In this document: piece by piece, positions 19,529 through 29,906 of the stretch
How the letters are laid out: every line of letters starts with the position of its first letter
How positions within the stretch are numbered: position 1 is the first letter of the stretch
DNA from: Lachancea mirantina
Lineage: Eukaryota > Ascomycota > Saccharomycetes > Saccharomycetales > Saccharomycetaceae
Assembly: GCA_900074745.1 (NCBI GenBank)
Contig: LT598467.1
Location: 620,001 to 684,000, forward strand
Direction of reading: 5' to 3'
Length of the DNA stretch: 64,000 bases
Translations under genes and position numbers: made by a program
Notes under the pieces: model-generated
The model's database searches: none
What the model saw: the letters and a program-made list of their open reading frames with translations, nothing else
What the model was told of the DNA's origin: nothing

Positions 19529-20239
19529 TTAATCCTTCGTCACTTCATCGAGAAATTGGCCATCGTTCTCAAGTCGTACCCGAAACTTTTCCCACCAAGA
19601 ATCAAATCTTTTGATCGATACGTTTCCTTCAGGATCAAGGAAACCGGTAAGATAATTGTATGCATGTTGTACAATTTTCGCAGCCAATTGCTGAGTTAAT
19701 TGAGGATATCGCTTCGCTAATTGACCTGGCGTTGAGATGTTTCCTTGTCCCGGTCGGGAAACGATAAGAGCCGAGCCACTGCCCTCGATTTGCTGTTTGG
19801 CCTTCCATTCCTCTAATTTAAGCATGGCCTGTTCTCTGGGCTCTATAGAGATTCCTATGATGAGCTCTGATATATTGCTACTAGGGATCGCACCCGATGA
19901 TGGCTCATCATCGTCATCCATATCTATCTCGCCCAATCCGTCTGGATAGTCGTTAGTGCTTATTGTACCTGCTGCTGGTAATTTGACCTTAAAAATTGCA
20001 CTTGGCTTTTCGAGCGCAAGGTATCCAAATAACTTAAATTCTTCTGTTGGGCTCAATTTGAAATACACTGTTGCTGCAAATTCTGGAGGAAATGTCACAT
20101 TCGGTAAGATGAATAATGAAATATGCGAATACGATTTGGGTTTCGTCGATGATAGTATTATTGTATGTTGAAGACCGTTGGAATTAGGTACCTCGGTGGA
20201 TAATTGTAGCGGATTGCCTGAAGCGATGGCAGCAAACAT
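19529..20239 (-). CDS. OPI10: Hikeshi-family protein Opi10
   Basis: 236 residues (S. cerevisiae Opi10 is 246). Homologs of human Hikeshi carry Hsp70 into the nucleus under heat stress; the yeast mutant overproduces inositol. The protein starts with the family signature MFAAIASGNPLQ and continues through the beta-sandwich N-terminal domain (SLFILPN, FKLFGYLALEKPSAIFKV) to a C-terminal helical part ending near the stop. It sits 104 bases from convergent SIL1 and is followed on the same strand by MSE1, matching YOL032W. Confidence 0.92.
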   Translation of the reverse strand: MFAAIASGNPLQLSTEVPNSNGLQHTIILSSTKPKSYSHISLFILPNVTFPPEFAATVYFKLSPTEEFKLFGYLALEKPSAIFKVKLPAAGTISTNDYPDGLGEIDMDDDDEPSSGAIPSSNISELIIGISIEPREQAMLKLEEWKAKQQIEGSGSALIVSRPGQGNISTPGQLAKRYPQLTQQLAAKIVQHAYNYLTGFLDPEGNVSIKRFDSWWEKFRVRLENDGQFLDEVTKD

Positions 20240-20456
20240 ATCTTTGAACGGTTAAGTAGATTAAAGTCTGGAAGACCAACAATAAATTGTCTCTGATTTT
20301 ATTATATTATGTGCCTTTTAATGGTCTAGTTGGATATTTACACTAACCTTGATCTTTCGAGAACTTTCTGGTCTTTAGCTTCTACTTCAATTTTGTAGTA
20401 TCAAGTGATAAGCGTCGAAGGAACGCCGTAACCATATGACCAGTGTCAAGTAAGCA

Positions 20457-22097
20457 TTAGACAGGTGTCGGTGATAGCTCACCTATCTTTAAGAGCTCAA
20501 TAGCCTCCTTGAAGCGCTCGTTACTCTCAGAAGAACCTAATAGAGAGACGATCGTTTGAATTTTAACACCTGGGAGCGAACCAGTTAGAGCAAATCTGGT
20601 AGTCTCAAAAACGACTTTTTTTGGAATTTTTAACTGGTTTGAGGCTGATGCCAACTGCTCCTGTATTTTGTCTTCGTTAAGGTGGCCCTGAAGTTTTTCT
20701 AACACTTGTAGCACCTGCGCCAGGTCTTGGTTTTGAAGAAAATCTCTGACGTAAATGTTATCTCTGAAGCGAGGTTTGGTCAGAAGATAGTAAAAATTGT
20801 CACTAAAGCTATTCAGTGACTCTAGAGAATGCCCTACAGCTCTTAATACCTTTGTCAAGTAGTACAGGTCCAGTTCGGGGAACTCGGGGAGCAACAACTC
20901 GTAAAGAGCACCGAGCATTTGATTGAAACCGGTTTCTGTTTCCAGCCGGCGCGAAAGATAATGCTTGTTGAAAAACCAAAGCTTGCTTTCATCGACCTTC
21001 GCGTTGCCTTTCGTTAAATGGTCAATGTTAAAAACTGAGACTAGTTCTTGTAAAGTAAAGCATTCGTGGTTTTTGGCGGCGAGATTGCGAGGAGGAGACC
21101 ACCCAAAGAGAACACAGAAATTTACAAGTGCTTCAGGTAAGACACCCTTCTGTTTCAGCGCCAAAACGTCTGCGTCGCCGCGACGTTTGCTCAATTTTTT
21201 GTCTGACATCGATGTTAAGAGAGGAATGTGAATGAATTTAGGCGGCTGCCACCCAAATGCTTCATAAAGAGCAATGTGCTTTGGAGTCGACGGTAGCCAT
21301 TCTTCACCTCGAATAACGTGCGTAATTCCCATTAGATGGTCATCGACAACGTTTGCAAAGTGGTATGTCGGTAAACCATCTGACTTCATGAGGATGGGGT
21401 CATCGTAACGAACGTCATTCGCGTTCGTTTGCATCTGGATATCGATCTCGCCATGTAGCAAATCGTGGAAAGGTGGATAAATCTTGGGTGATCTCATTCT
21501 AATTGTAAAGGGCCTACTTTCCCTCAATTGCTTTTGTACCATATCATCGGCTATCCTTGAACAATGTCGATCGTACGAGGCTGTTGTTGGGGGAACCATG
21601 AGCTGGGCACTCTTGCGCAAATCTTCCAGTCTTTCCTTTGGACAAAAACATCGATAAGCGTGTCCAGTCTCCAGCAACTGGTCAATGTACTTCTTATAAA
21701 TCTCAGCCCTATCGCTCTGTCTAAACGGGCCTAACCCGTCATCTTTAACACCAGGTCCCTCGTCATAAGAAATACCGCACCATCTAAGCGAATCATAGAT
21801 ATTCTTTTCGGCCCCTGGAACTAACCTTTTTTGGTCTGTATCTTCTAATCTTAACAAGAATTGACCACCAGTGCTTTTGGCAAGCAGGTAATTGTAAAGT
21901 GCTGTTCTAAGGGACCCTATATGAAGTAAACCAGTTGGTGATGGTGCAAATCGAGTTCTGGCTGGTTCTGTCGGCTGTAGATCATGCGTAGGTTTCTTTG
22001 ACAAAAGAGATCTGCTTTCTGAAAGGCTATTTCTCAATAAGTTTCTCAAAGAAGAGTTCCATCTTCGATCCCATCTTTGACATCTGATAATGTACAT
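20457..22097 (-). CDS. MSE1: Mitochondrial glutamyl-tRNA synthetase Mse1
   Basis: 546 residues (S. cerevisiae 536). It is a class I synthetase that charges mitochondrial tRNAs with glutamate. The HIGH-type motif is in FAPSPTGLLHIGSLRTALYN (residues 50-69) and the KMSKS-type motif is KLSKR at 301-305. The first ~35 residues (MYIIRCQRWDRRWNSSLRN and on) are rich in arginine and serine without acidic residues until E27, a mitochondrial presequence. Synteny with YOL033W beside OPI10 and SMC5 is exact. Confidence 0.96.
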   Translation of the reverse strand: MYIIRCQRWDRRWNSSLRNLLRNSLSESRSLLSKKPTHDLQPTEPARTRFAPSPTGLLHIGSLRTALYNYLLAKSTGGQFLLRLEDTDQKRLVPGAEKNIYDSLRWCGISYDEGPGVKDDGLGPFRQSDRAEIYKKYIDQLLETGHAYRCFCPKERLEDLRKSAQLMVPPTTASYDRHCSRIADDMVQKQLRESRPFTIRMRSPKIYPPFHDLLHGEIDIQMQTNANDVRYDDPILMKSDGLPTYHFANVVDDHLMGITHVIRGEEWLPSTPKHIALYEAFGWQPPKFIHIPLLTSMSDKKLSKRRGDADVLALKQKGVLPEALVNFCVLFGWSPPRNLAAKNHECFTLQELVSVFNIDHLTKGNAKVDESKLWFFNKHYLSRRLETETGFNQMLGALYELLLPEFPELDLYYLTKVLRAVGHSLESLNSFSDNFYYLLTKPRFRDNIYVRDFLQNQDLAQVLQVLEKLQGHLNEDKIQEQLASASNQLKIPKKVVFETTRFALTGSLPGVKIQTIVSLLGSSESNERFKEAIELLKIGELSPTPV

Positions 22098-22223
22098 TGT
22101 TCATTTAAGATTTGATCTTCTCTCTATTGGCTTTTATAGATCAACTATCAATCACCAATCACTAAAAAAATCTCAACTATCAAGCATTCTACTAAACCGT
22201 CAATTAATGCAAAACTGTATATA

Positions 22224-25200
22224 TCAAAAGTATTTGTCTGTTCTTCCAAGTAGCATGGTGTCATCTGTGGATAAAGGAAGCCAAGGACCAGCCATGACGC
22301 AGTGAATCCTCATTTTCTCATGGTACGGGAGGTTCGGAAGTAGCTTTGGCGTGACTAAAATGTATTGTGACATCTTGTCGGCGCATGCATTCTCCATCAT
22401 TGCCTTGTGAATACGACGCTCATTATGTGCATCCATGCCTTGATTAATTTCGTCCACCACCCTAAAGGGCGAAGAAGTAAACTCTTGTAGAGCTATCATG
22501 AAAAGAACAGTAGAGACGGCACGTTCACCACCAGATTGAGATCTGGAATCGAGTCGCTTCAGGGGTGCGCTATCCCTAAATTTGACCATGATTTCCAGTT
22601 TCCAGTTGCACAAGGGATCTGATGTGTCGAGTCTCACTTCTCCTGCGCTACCGACTTTCCTGAAGAGTAGGGCAAATTTCTTCGACAGATTTTCAACGAG
22701 AAGGTCCACTCTTGGTCGAACATGTTGAAGGACTTGCCTGATCGTGTCTTGCGTTGCTAGAAGCGCGGTTTCCATTCGGGGCACAGTTTCTGCGAGTTTC
22801 TCAAATTCTTTCTCCTTGCGCTGCAATTGCTCTAAGACGGATTCATCTTGGTTGAACATTGCGATTTCTGATTCCAGCTTAACCATTTCTCTGGTGACAC
22901 ATTCGAGAGTGAATGTGCCGTTTTCAGAATATTTCTCGGCCAATCTCGAAATTTCGGCTTTTTCGTCACGGTTGTAACCTTTTATCGCTGTCATCCATTC
23001 CTGATACTCTGCTGTTTCCTTAGTGGCGATATATCTATCCTTGTGCTCTTGATAAACCTCGCGCAACTGATCTTCTTTGCCTTTCAAAAATTCAAAGACA
23101 TCTTTCATGGAATTTTCCTTGTTGATGAGCTCGATAGAACTGATTGCCGCATAATCTCTCAATTCTATGGGGTCCTGAAAAACCTTTATACGATTAACCA
23201 TTTTGGCAACGTTTCCAATTTGCGCATTGATCAGATTTCTCATTTCATTTTCTCGTTCTGCAACCTGAGTTGATGTATCTTCTTTTGATCGAGATCTCAG
23301 TTTTTTCATTTCGGAGGCCAGCTCCTTTATCCTGCTTTCGATAGTCCCGATTCTGCGTAAATTTGATTTATTTTGCGCTAATCTTTTATCTAACGATTTC
23401 TTTTGATAGTTTATCTCCTTCTCATCGGCCTCTATCTTCTCCGCTTCGTGACGAGACTCTTGTATTTGGGTATTCTTCTGGTCTATCTTTACAGTAAGTT
23501 GCTTTATATCCCTTTCAATTGTAGCTTTACGTTCTTGTGAAACTGTCATTCCCTGATAAAACTTAGTTCCAGGAACACCTCGGGATACTACTAGAACCTG
23601 GCGATTCCCATATTTCGACCGAGAAAAGGTGTAAATTGTGTCATGCGCCAGGACACGATTGAAAGGTAATCTACCAGACTTATCTGGCCGCCGTAAAAGC
23701 TGAAGAACTTGATCTGAGAGGGGTTTCCTGGAAACTGGGATTTGATGAAGTCTCTGCTGCTGGCAGAGCATTTTGACAACATTCTCATCACCTTTAAGAA
23801 ACTCCGACAAGTAGCCGTCAAATCCCCATTCTTTTATTTGTGAAATTGGCAGAGGGTGTTCAGTAGCATTTGAGGCAAGCTGTCTTAAATTCAAAGAATA
23901 ACGCTCAACATATTTGTCATTAACTAGATCGTAGGCTTCATTGTCCAGGAAAGTAAGCGCGATTGAAGTATTGAAATCAACGCAAACGCTCAAAAAAGAT
24001 GCCATTTGTTGATCGCTCGTTGACACAGACATCAGGGGAGGCTCTAAAATCCGGTTTTTTAAGCTCGGATCGGCTCTGATGGCGATAATTGCCTCTCTCA
24101 ATGACCGGAGTCGGGGATTAGAGGGATCCAAAACCGCCAATCTGTCAGACGAATTGAGTTGCCTGCGTTTTACATTCATCTCTTTTTCTAGCGTGAATAA
24201 TGCACCTCTGTGCATTCCTACTGATCTCTCTAGCGCTTGCTTCTTTATTTCGCATTCTTTCTGGCTCCCAACAATCGTTTGCAAATCGTTCTCGTATTTA
24301 TCGATAGCATTGCGATCAAACCCATCGAACTCTGCCAACATTTGACGTTGCTCGTCCAGTTGCTTCTGTTTGTCTTCAATTTGTTTCGCAATTCGCTGCG
24401 GCAGGTCTTTCAAGTGCTGTAACTCCACTTTTTTGCTTGCTGCGGTTTCTTTGATATTGAATAGTAGCCTACGAATTTCAGTAAAACCTGAGTCCGTTTT
24501 TTTGAGTTTTTCTACCATTTTTTGTTCTTTTTCCTGCTTTTTGAGAGCCTCCTCGTGTATTTTGGATATCAGGTCATCAAAGGGCCGTTTGTCTTGCAAA
24601 AGTTCCCGTAGCTGCGCTCGAACCTCATCGTAAGCTTTCTTGTATTCCTTTATCTTTTGCTTGTGATCCTTAACCTTGACGTAGGGTAGAAGCTTCTTAT
24701 TTAAATCGAGTTCGGCTTTCTTTTGCCTAAATCCCTCAATTGCCCTCACTGACACTTCCAGTTTCTTCTTTTCCGCCGCTAAAACCTGCATCCGCTCTGT
24801 GCTTACCGTGAACTCTTCCTGCTGCTCAAATTTCGTCTTCTGAAGCTCTTGAAGCTCTTTGAACTGCCGGACTAGCTCTATATCAACGGATCGAAGTGTT
24901 TCGATAAGTAACTTGTCCGATGAGAGTTTTGCGAACTCTTCTACTCTTTCTTGAGGAAGAAATTGGCAGACGTTGTCCAACTGAACATTTAGTGTTGCAA
25001 CGAGTTCTTTGACCATGGATTCGGATGCTACCCTATCGTTTATCAAATATTCCGATCTTCTGGAATTTCTTGTCAAAATCCGTGTAATCTTCGTCGTTTG
25101 ATCCGGACACACATAATCACCTCCTAATTGAGCGTCCCTTTTCAACGTGATTTCCACTTTGCCTTGATCTTTTCCGTTTTTGATGAATTCTTCGATCTTT

Positions 25201-25496
25201 TTGGCTCGTTTGATATACTCCGGCTTACCAGCCAAGCCAAGACATATTGCACATACCAAACTCGATTTCCCTGATCCGTTCGGTCCTATTATCATATTCA
25301 TAGACGGAGACATGACAAATTCTGCGAGGGAATACGTGACAAAGTTTTCAACCCTCACTTTAACAAGGGCTCCATCTGAATAACGATCCAGCTCAGCAAC
25401 ATCTGCTCTTATTCTTTTCCCATGACCACCAACGATATCACTGTCTTGATCTTGGTCCAACAAACTAGCCTGAAGCTTACGCTTTAGAGTGGCCAT
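22224..25496 (-). CDS. SMC5: SMC5 subunit of the Smc5/6 complex
   Basis: 1,090 residues (S. cerevisiae 1,093). With Smc6 and the Nse proteins it handles recombination intermediates and replication stress. The Walker A motif GPNGSGKSS lies at residues 71-79. Two long coiled-coil arms surround a hinge near residues 440-590. The C-terminal ABC signature SQSGGER is followed by the Walker B motif FRVVDEINQGMD. Smc5-specific features are the short head-proximal insert and the DEINQGMD box. There are no frame breaks. It is divergent from SWC3 with only 191 bases between starts. Confidence 0.97.
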   Translation of the reverse strand: MATLKRKLQASLLDQDQDSDIVGGHGKRIRADVAELDRYSDGALVKVRVENFVTYSLAEFVMSPSMNMIIGPNGSGKSSLVCAICLGLAGKPEYIKRAKKIEEFIKNGKDQGKVEITLKRDAQLGGDYVCPDQTTKITRILTRNSRRSEYLINDRVASESMVKELVATLNVQLDNVCQFLPQERVEEFAKLSSDKLLIETLRSVDIELVRQFKELQELQKTKFEQQEEFTVSTERMQVLAAEKKKLEVSVRAIEGFRQKKAELDLNKKLLPYVKVKDHKQKIKEYKKAYDEVRAQLRELLQDKRPFDDLISKIHEEALKKQEKEQKMVEKLKKTDSGFTEIRRLLFNIKETAASKKVELQHLKDLPQRIAKQIEDKQKQLDEQRQMLAEFDGFDRNAIDKYENDLQTIVGSQKECEIKKQALERSVGMHRGALFTLEKEMNVKRRQLNSSDRLAVLDPSNPRLRSLREAIIAIRADPSLKNRILEPPLMSVSTSDQQMASFLSVCVDFNTSIALTFLDNEAYDLVNDKYVERYSLNLRQLASNATEHPLPISQIKEWGFDGYLSEFLKGDENVVKMLCQQQRLHQIPVSRKPLSDQVLQLLRRPDKSGRLPFNRVLAHDTIYTFSRSKYGNRQVLVVSRGVPGTKFYQGMTVSQERKATIERDIKQLTVKIDQKNTQIQESRHEAEKIEADEKEINYQKKSLDKRLAQNKSNLRRIGTIESRIKELASEMKKLRSRSKEDTSTQVAERENEMRNLINAQIGNVAKMVNRIKVFQDPIELRDYAAISSIELINKENSMKDVFEFLKGKEDQLREVYQEHKDRYIATKETAEYQEWMTAIKGYNRDEKAEISRLAEKYSENGTFTLECVTREMVKLESEIAMFNQDESVLEQLQRKEKEFEKLAETVPRMETALLATQDTIRQVLQHVRPRVDLLVENLSKKFALLFRKVGSAGEVRLDTSDPLCNWKLEIMVKFRDSAPLKRLDSRSQSGGERAVSTVLFMIALQEFTSSPFRVVDEINQGMDAHNERRIHKAMMENACADKMSQYILVTPKLLPNLPYHEKMRIHCVMAGPWLPLSTDDTMLLGRTDKYF

Positions 25497-25687
25497 TCAG
25501 CTAACTTCACTGCTTGAAGAGCTTGATGAAGATGATGTTGTCTGTTGTTCTCTTAAAAATCTTGATAACTCATCTCTCTCACGTCTCTTGAAAAACTCGT
25601 GGTTATTAAAAACTAGACCTTGGTGCCTTGATACGTCACTTATTGCAAACCAGTCTCTTGAACCAACAAGACAAAACAAAGCTAACA

Positions 25688-27436
25688 ATGTCCAGAAGCG
25701 GTCGACTTCGAAGTAGGACTGTCAATCTGGATCGGACAACAAGCTCAAGGAATAAAAGTGAAAGTGAAGAGGCAGACGTCTATGGATTAGTTGAAGAAAC
25801 AAGTGGAAGACCATTCCGGATGATCGAGGGACTTCCGTGTTCTACGGAAATACCACAATATGGGTCGGCACTTACGCATGCCCTTTCAGTTAAGGACTCT
25901 GCAGTTTTGTACAGCTCACTATTAGCATCCAGAAGAACGTGGATCAATGCAGAAATGTTTGACATGTTTTGGTCGAAACAGTATCTCAACACCAAGGAAA
26001 GAGAGCGTCTTCTAAAAGAGGGGATTGACCCAGATTCTATTGATGCCAGTGCAGCCCGTGAAAAGATGTACAAGCTATGCGACTGTGAGATGGTTGGTGG
26101 TCCGCATGCTTTCCCAGTGCGACTTTTCATTTTGAAGAACGAGGAAATGGAGAAAAGATGGAACGATGCGATAGAGTCGAAGCGCAGGGCTAAAGAAGAG
26201 CGAAAGAGACAAGAACTGGACCAGAAAGCGCGAAAACAGAAAGAAAGAAAACAAAATCAGGCGATGAAAAAACAGCTTCAGGATCAGCCTAAAGTCACTT
26301 CAACGTCTGGCGAACGGAAACCAACAGTAAAGCGAAAACCACGTAAGGAGTCAAATCAGCAGCAGCAGCAGCAGGCTATTCATAAACGTCGGCCACGGTC
26401 TCAAAGTCCGCCTCAGAGCAAACCGCCAATGCAATCGGCGGAAGACCAGAAAATGATTACGAATCTGAATATTATGGCTCAAAAAGACCCCAAATTGAAT
26501 TCTCTCATGGTAATTGTTGCGGGAGGCAGTGCAACTGCTCAGCAGGTTGAAGAATTTAAGAAAAACATCGAAACAGCTCGAAAAATGCCACCTCCACCGG
26601 GATGGCAACCAGTTGTACAGACCCTTAGAGCTTTTCAAAACGCTGGCGCTAATGAGCGGAAAGCCTTATCAAAGAACCAGCTTCAAACCTCGGAAAAGTC
26701 CGTCTCCGAAGTATGTGATCAAGTCAAAGCAGAGGCTCAGCCTTCCGTCGACACTACTGCTTTTTCTGCAGAGCAACCGCGGCAGAAGCGGAAGTATACG
26801 AAAAGGAAACACGCTCAAGAGGTCGAACCCGAAGATAAATCGATGCAGTTGACTACTTTTCAACAAAAATATATGGGAAATGCAGATTTAGCATTTGAAT
26901 ATGTGGAAAGTCCCAATAAAAGGTATAGTCTACCTAAAGATGCTATTTTTGAACAATTAGAAGATGAGACATCATATCTTATGTCATGGATTTTAGTTCA
27001 CAACCGAAAAGAGATTGACAAGTTCAGGGAAAAGAAGATTGCCTTAAGGGAAAAGGAAGAGCGTAAGAAAAAGCCCGACGAAAAACCTGACGCAAATTCT
27101 GAATCCGAAGAGAATGGTGCGAAGCAGACCGATGATATGACGTTAGACATTTATGATGATCCGAAATGTCCCGTTCCCCTTTACAGTCCGCTCACTCTCA
27201 AGTTCTCCAATATCCACAAGAAGTTTGCGCCAATAATAATAAACAGCGTAAACTCCGTTGACAGAGTTCAAAAACTTATGACGAAGATAATGAAAAATGG
27301 AACGAGATTGAGTGGTTATAACTTATGGTTTCAATTAGATGCATATGATGACAATGAGCTGTCAGAGAGCTTGAGGTATGAATTGAAAGAGTATGAGCAA
27401 GGCTTTAAGAGTAAAAGACAGAGAAAACAAATTTGA
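25688..27436 (+). CDS. SWC3: SWR1 chromatin-remodelling complex subunit Swc3
   Basis: 582 residues from the ATG at 25688 (S. cerevisiae 625). The frame is open 60 bases further upstream but only from TTG. Swc3 belongs to the SWR1 complex, which exchanges H2A for H2A.Z. Conserved N-terminal block: DVYGLVEETSGRPFRMIEG, then SLLASRRTWINAEMFDMFW. The middle is charged and low in complexity, with a glutamine run near base 26,360. The C-terminal block carries LMSWILVHNRKEIDKFREKK and a terminal YNLWFQLDAYDDNEL. Position before MDM10 on the other strand matches YAL011W-YAL010C. Confidence 0.9.
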   Translation: MSRSGRLRSRTVNLDRTTSSRNKSESEEADVYGLVEETSGRPFRMIEGLPCSTEIPQYGSALTHALSVKDSAVLYSSLLASRRTWINAEMFDMFWSKQYLNTKERERLLKEGIDPDSIDASAAREKMYKLCDCEMVGGPHAFPVRLFILKNEEMEKRWNDAIESKRRAKEERKRQELDQKARKQKERKQNQAMKKQLQDQPKVTSTSGERKPTVKRKPRKESNQQQQQQAIHKRRPRSQSPPQSKPPMQSAEDQKMITNLNIMAQKDPKLNSLMVIVAGGSATAQQVEEFKKNIETARKMPPPPGWQPVVQTLRAFQNAGANERKALSKNQLQTSEKSVSEVCDQVKAEAQPSVDTTAFSAEQPRQKRKYTKRKHAQEVEPEDKSMQLTTFQQKYMGNADLAFEYVESPNKRYSLPKDAIFEQLEDETSYLMSWILVHNRKEIDKFREKKIALREKEERKKKPDEKPDANSESEENGAKQTDDMTLDIYDDPKCPVPLYSPLTLKFSNIHKKFAPIIINSVNSVDRVQKLMTKIMKNGTRLSGYNLWFQLDAYDDNELSESLRYELKEYEQGFKSKRQRKQI

Positions 27437-27486
27437 GAATCCCTTTATTGCGTAAATGGATATTAATTTTCTAAGGTTCATGAGAA

Positions 27487-28854
27487 TCAAAGGGAATATT
27501 GTAGCTGAAGGCCGAATTTAGAAGGCCTTATGATAGCTCTCGCTTCTCGTGCGTCCATAACGTTGCTTGAAATACTTATGGGAGCACTTGTAAACTCAGT
27601 CCCGATAGAAAGTAAGAAGCCTTTGTACTTGCCTTCCCAAAGAACCCTTAGGTTTTTATCTCGCAGACTGGTGCTTAATTTCCAGACGTTAGTGAAATCG
27701 GTGTGGTAAAGATTGCGGGCAAAATTTTCGATTTTCGACTGGGGTCTAGCGACTTTTGTCACCGTTGATTCAATGTTCATGCTCGCCACCTCATCGGGAT
27801 TCTTCGGGCTCGGTGCTGCAAGAAGATGATAGTACATTGGTGCTTTGATTTCAGCATTCCAGTTGTCAGGTCTGTCGGCGTCGCTCATCTGCTTGACGGA
27901 ATATTCAGGCACTTGAACAATGTCGGAACTGCTGGTCCCTTGGAGTACATTTCTCCTACCTCTCCAAACTTCACAACCAAAGGACAAATTCGAGTCAATC
28001 GAGTACAAGTTGAAATCGTATTTTGAGCAAAACGAAGTTCCGTAGCCAGTTTTCACGGAATAGGTCGAGGAGATGTGGCCAAACAACGGATTCCATGACA
28101 ATGTTAACGTTAAAGGTCTGCCTGTATTCGTTGAATGCGTACTGTATCGAAGCGTCGTAGAACAGGCGGGACTCGTGTTCAATAGGCCGAACCAAAATTC
28201 AGCTCCCAAGGATAATGACGAATTGTTATAAAGCGCCGTATCGAGTTTTGACTGACTCTGTGCAAAATTGTGTAGCAAGCGATACCCAAACAGTACTTCG
28301 TTTGTAGAAAATATCCACTCCTGACTATTTTGACCCGAATCTCGCTGCCAATACAGCGTTAGTATGCTACTTTGCGAGAGACTGCTGACGCACTTCATTA
28401 CAAATTGTGTGTAAGAACTGAATCTTTTGACGATCATCGCTTCGAGAATTGAGCTTGGGTAATACATCCTGCCATAAAACAATCCGGGTCTTGCCTTTTC
28501 ATCTTTAATAAAGAAATCTTGTCTTCTGCTCAGGTTTAATGGCCTAATATGTCTGTATGTTTCTGCTGCTTCCTGAAGCGGAATGGTTCTCGATCCTTTC
28601 ACAGCCTGCTTGAGTCCTTCACAATCGGTGAATAAATATGCTAATGATCCATTGATGACCTTACTATTCGACAATTCGAAAGTTGTAAAAGTGTATGGCG
28701 AGGAATTGTTCGATACTTGTACTTTCAAAGCTGAAGGAATGCGAAAATTAAGCAGGTTTTCGGACGTTGCCGTTACATTCTCATAGCTATTCTCTCGATT
28801 CCAGCCACTGCAAAGCTCGAATTGCCGGCTCACTTGTTCCATATACTCTATCAT
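27487..28854 (-). CDS. MDM10: Mitochondrial outer-membrane beta-barrel Mdm10 (ERMES, SAM)
   Basis: 455 residues from the ATG at 28854 (S. cerevisiae 493). Mdm10 joins ER and mitochondria in ERMES and helps the SAM complex assemble beta-barrels. The chosen start gives MIEYMEQVSRQF, which aligns with MLPYMDQVLRAF of S. cerevisiae; an in-frame ATG 48 bases further up would add 16 residues with no counterpart and is less likely. Highly conserved barrel blocks include YYGRMYYPSS-like, SLSLGAEFWFGLL, STNTGRPLTLTLSWNPLFGH and SVWKLSTSLRDK-like segments. Convergent with SWC3 (50 bases) and divergent from SPO7 (89 bases). Confidence 0.94.
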   Translation of the reverse strand: MIEYMEQVSRQFELCSGWNRENSYENVTATSENLLNFRIPSALKVQVSNNSSPYTFTTFELSNSKVINGSLAYLFTDCEGLKQAVKGSRTIPLQEAAETYRHIRPLNLSRRQDFFIKDEKARPGLFYGRMYYPSSILEAMIVKRFSSYTQFVMKCVSSLSQSSILTLYWQRDSGQNSQEWIFSTNEVLFGYRLLHNFAQSQSKLDTALYNNSSLSLGAEFWFGLLNTSPACSTTLRYSTHSTNTGRPLTLTLSWNPLFGHISSTYSVKTGYGTSFCSKYDFNLYSIDSNLSFGCEVWRGRRNVLQGTSSSDIVQVPEYSVKQMSDADRPDNWNAEIKAPMYYHLLAAPSPKNPDEVASMNIESTVTKVARPQSKIENFARNLYHTDFTNVWKLSTSLRDKNLRVLWEGKYKGFLLSIGTEFTSAPISISSNVMDAREARAIIRPSKFGLQLQYSL

Positions 28855-28943
28855 TTGTCCCCATCTTTCTGGAAGTTTTTCGATAAACGAGATCTTTAAC
28901 ATTTCACTATTGTTAACAAACTGAATAAGACGGTAGACTATAA

Positions 28944-29906
28944 ATGGGCGATGATTCAGAGTCGATGGAATCAGGACATGGTGTGGTGGAGCTGCCCTTT
29001 ACTGGTGATGGACGAATTAGAGGTGATGAAGATCGAAGTCCTGAGACTTTCGCCTTTCCAGTAATCAAGATCGAAGAATTTCAAGAACCCTCTGATGACA
29101 CCCCCAGTAAATCTCGGAGAAGGAGCCCGCGACGGTCTGGTAGAGGTACGAATGCGGTAAGTAGTGGGTCGAGTGGCGGGGGAAGTGTTACGCGTCGAAG
29201 ACGGTCGAGCAGCCGCGCGTCAAGCAAGAATCTCAAAAGCTCGACTGACATTTCGCCTGCTTCGATGATATTTCGGAATTTGTTGATCTTAGAAGATGAT
29301 TTGAGGAGTCAAGCGCGCGGTCAACAGCTGCTGAAATGGCAATTTACCATTTTTTTGTCAGTTCTGATGGGTATTGCTGCCTATGCATTTTGCGAGTTAT
29401 ACTTTTCACAAAGGAATATAAGAGGACTTTTCAAAGTGTTTCTTCAATTCATCATCATATTCATTCTCGTTACTGTTATTCTTTTTCATCTCAGTGGCGA
29501 GTACAAGAGGACCATCGTGATACCGCGAAAGTTCTTCACGTCGACGAACAAAGGCATTCGCCAGTTTAATATAAAATTAGTCAAGGTGAAAAGCTCGGTC
29601 TCTGACCAAATTGTTGACATTTTCAGGTGGCTGTGTAGAACAGTGGCGAATTGGAACATTTTCCTGATGAACAGGATTTTGCCCAAGGGACTTATTGGTC
29701 AAAGTGCTTTGCACCGATTTTGGGCTCTCGTCGCTATTAGATCCCAGCCTCGCATTGGAGCAGTTGATGTCAAATTGGTCATGAATCCTAGGGCTTTTAG
29801 TGCCGAGGTCCGTGAGGGTTGGGAAATATATCGCGACGAGTTTTGGGCACGAGAGGGCGCTAGAAGAAGAAAAGTCGTCAATGAATTGAGTCCAAAAAGA
29901 AGCTAA
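28944..29906 (+). CDS. SPO7: Nem1-Spo7 phosphatase regulatory subunit Spo7
   Basis: 320 residues (S. cerevisiae 259). Spo7 holds the phosphatase Nem1 at the nuclear/ER membrane, where it activates the lipin Pah1. Two membrane segments lie close together at about 133-153 and 162-182, after a charged, serine/arginine-rich N-terminus (SRRRSPRRSGRG). Conserved blocks are IFRNLLILEDDLRSQ just before the first helix and LAFWALVAIRSQPRIG-like sequence near the C-terminus. The additional length is in the disordered N-terminus. Neighbours MDM10 and, past RTS1, FUN14 match YAL010C and YAL008W. Confidence 0.92.
   Translation: MGDDSESMESGHGVVELPFTGDGRIRGDEDRSPETFAFPVIKIEEFQEPSDDTPSKSRRRSPRRSGRGTNAVSSGSSGGGSVTRRRRSSSRASSKNLKSSTDISPASMIFRNLLILEDDLRSQARGQQLLKWQFTIFLSVLMGIAAYAFCELYFSQRNIRGLFKVFLQFIIIFILVTVILFHLSGEYKRTIVIPRKFFTSTNKGIRQFNIKLVKVKSSVSDQIVDIFRWLCRTVANWNIFLMNRILPKGLIGQSALHRFWALVAIRSQPRIGAVDVKLVMNPRAFSAEVREGWEIYRDEFWAREGARRRKVVNELSPKRS

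Noticed and set aside
28855-28902. 16-codon N-terminal extension of MDM10
   Set aside because: The family start aligns with the internal ATG at 28854; the extension has no counterpart, though it cannot be fully excluded.
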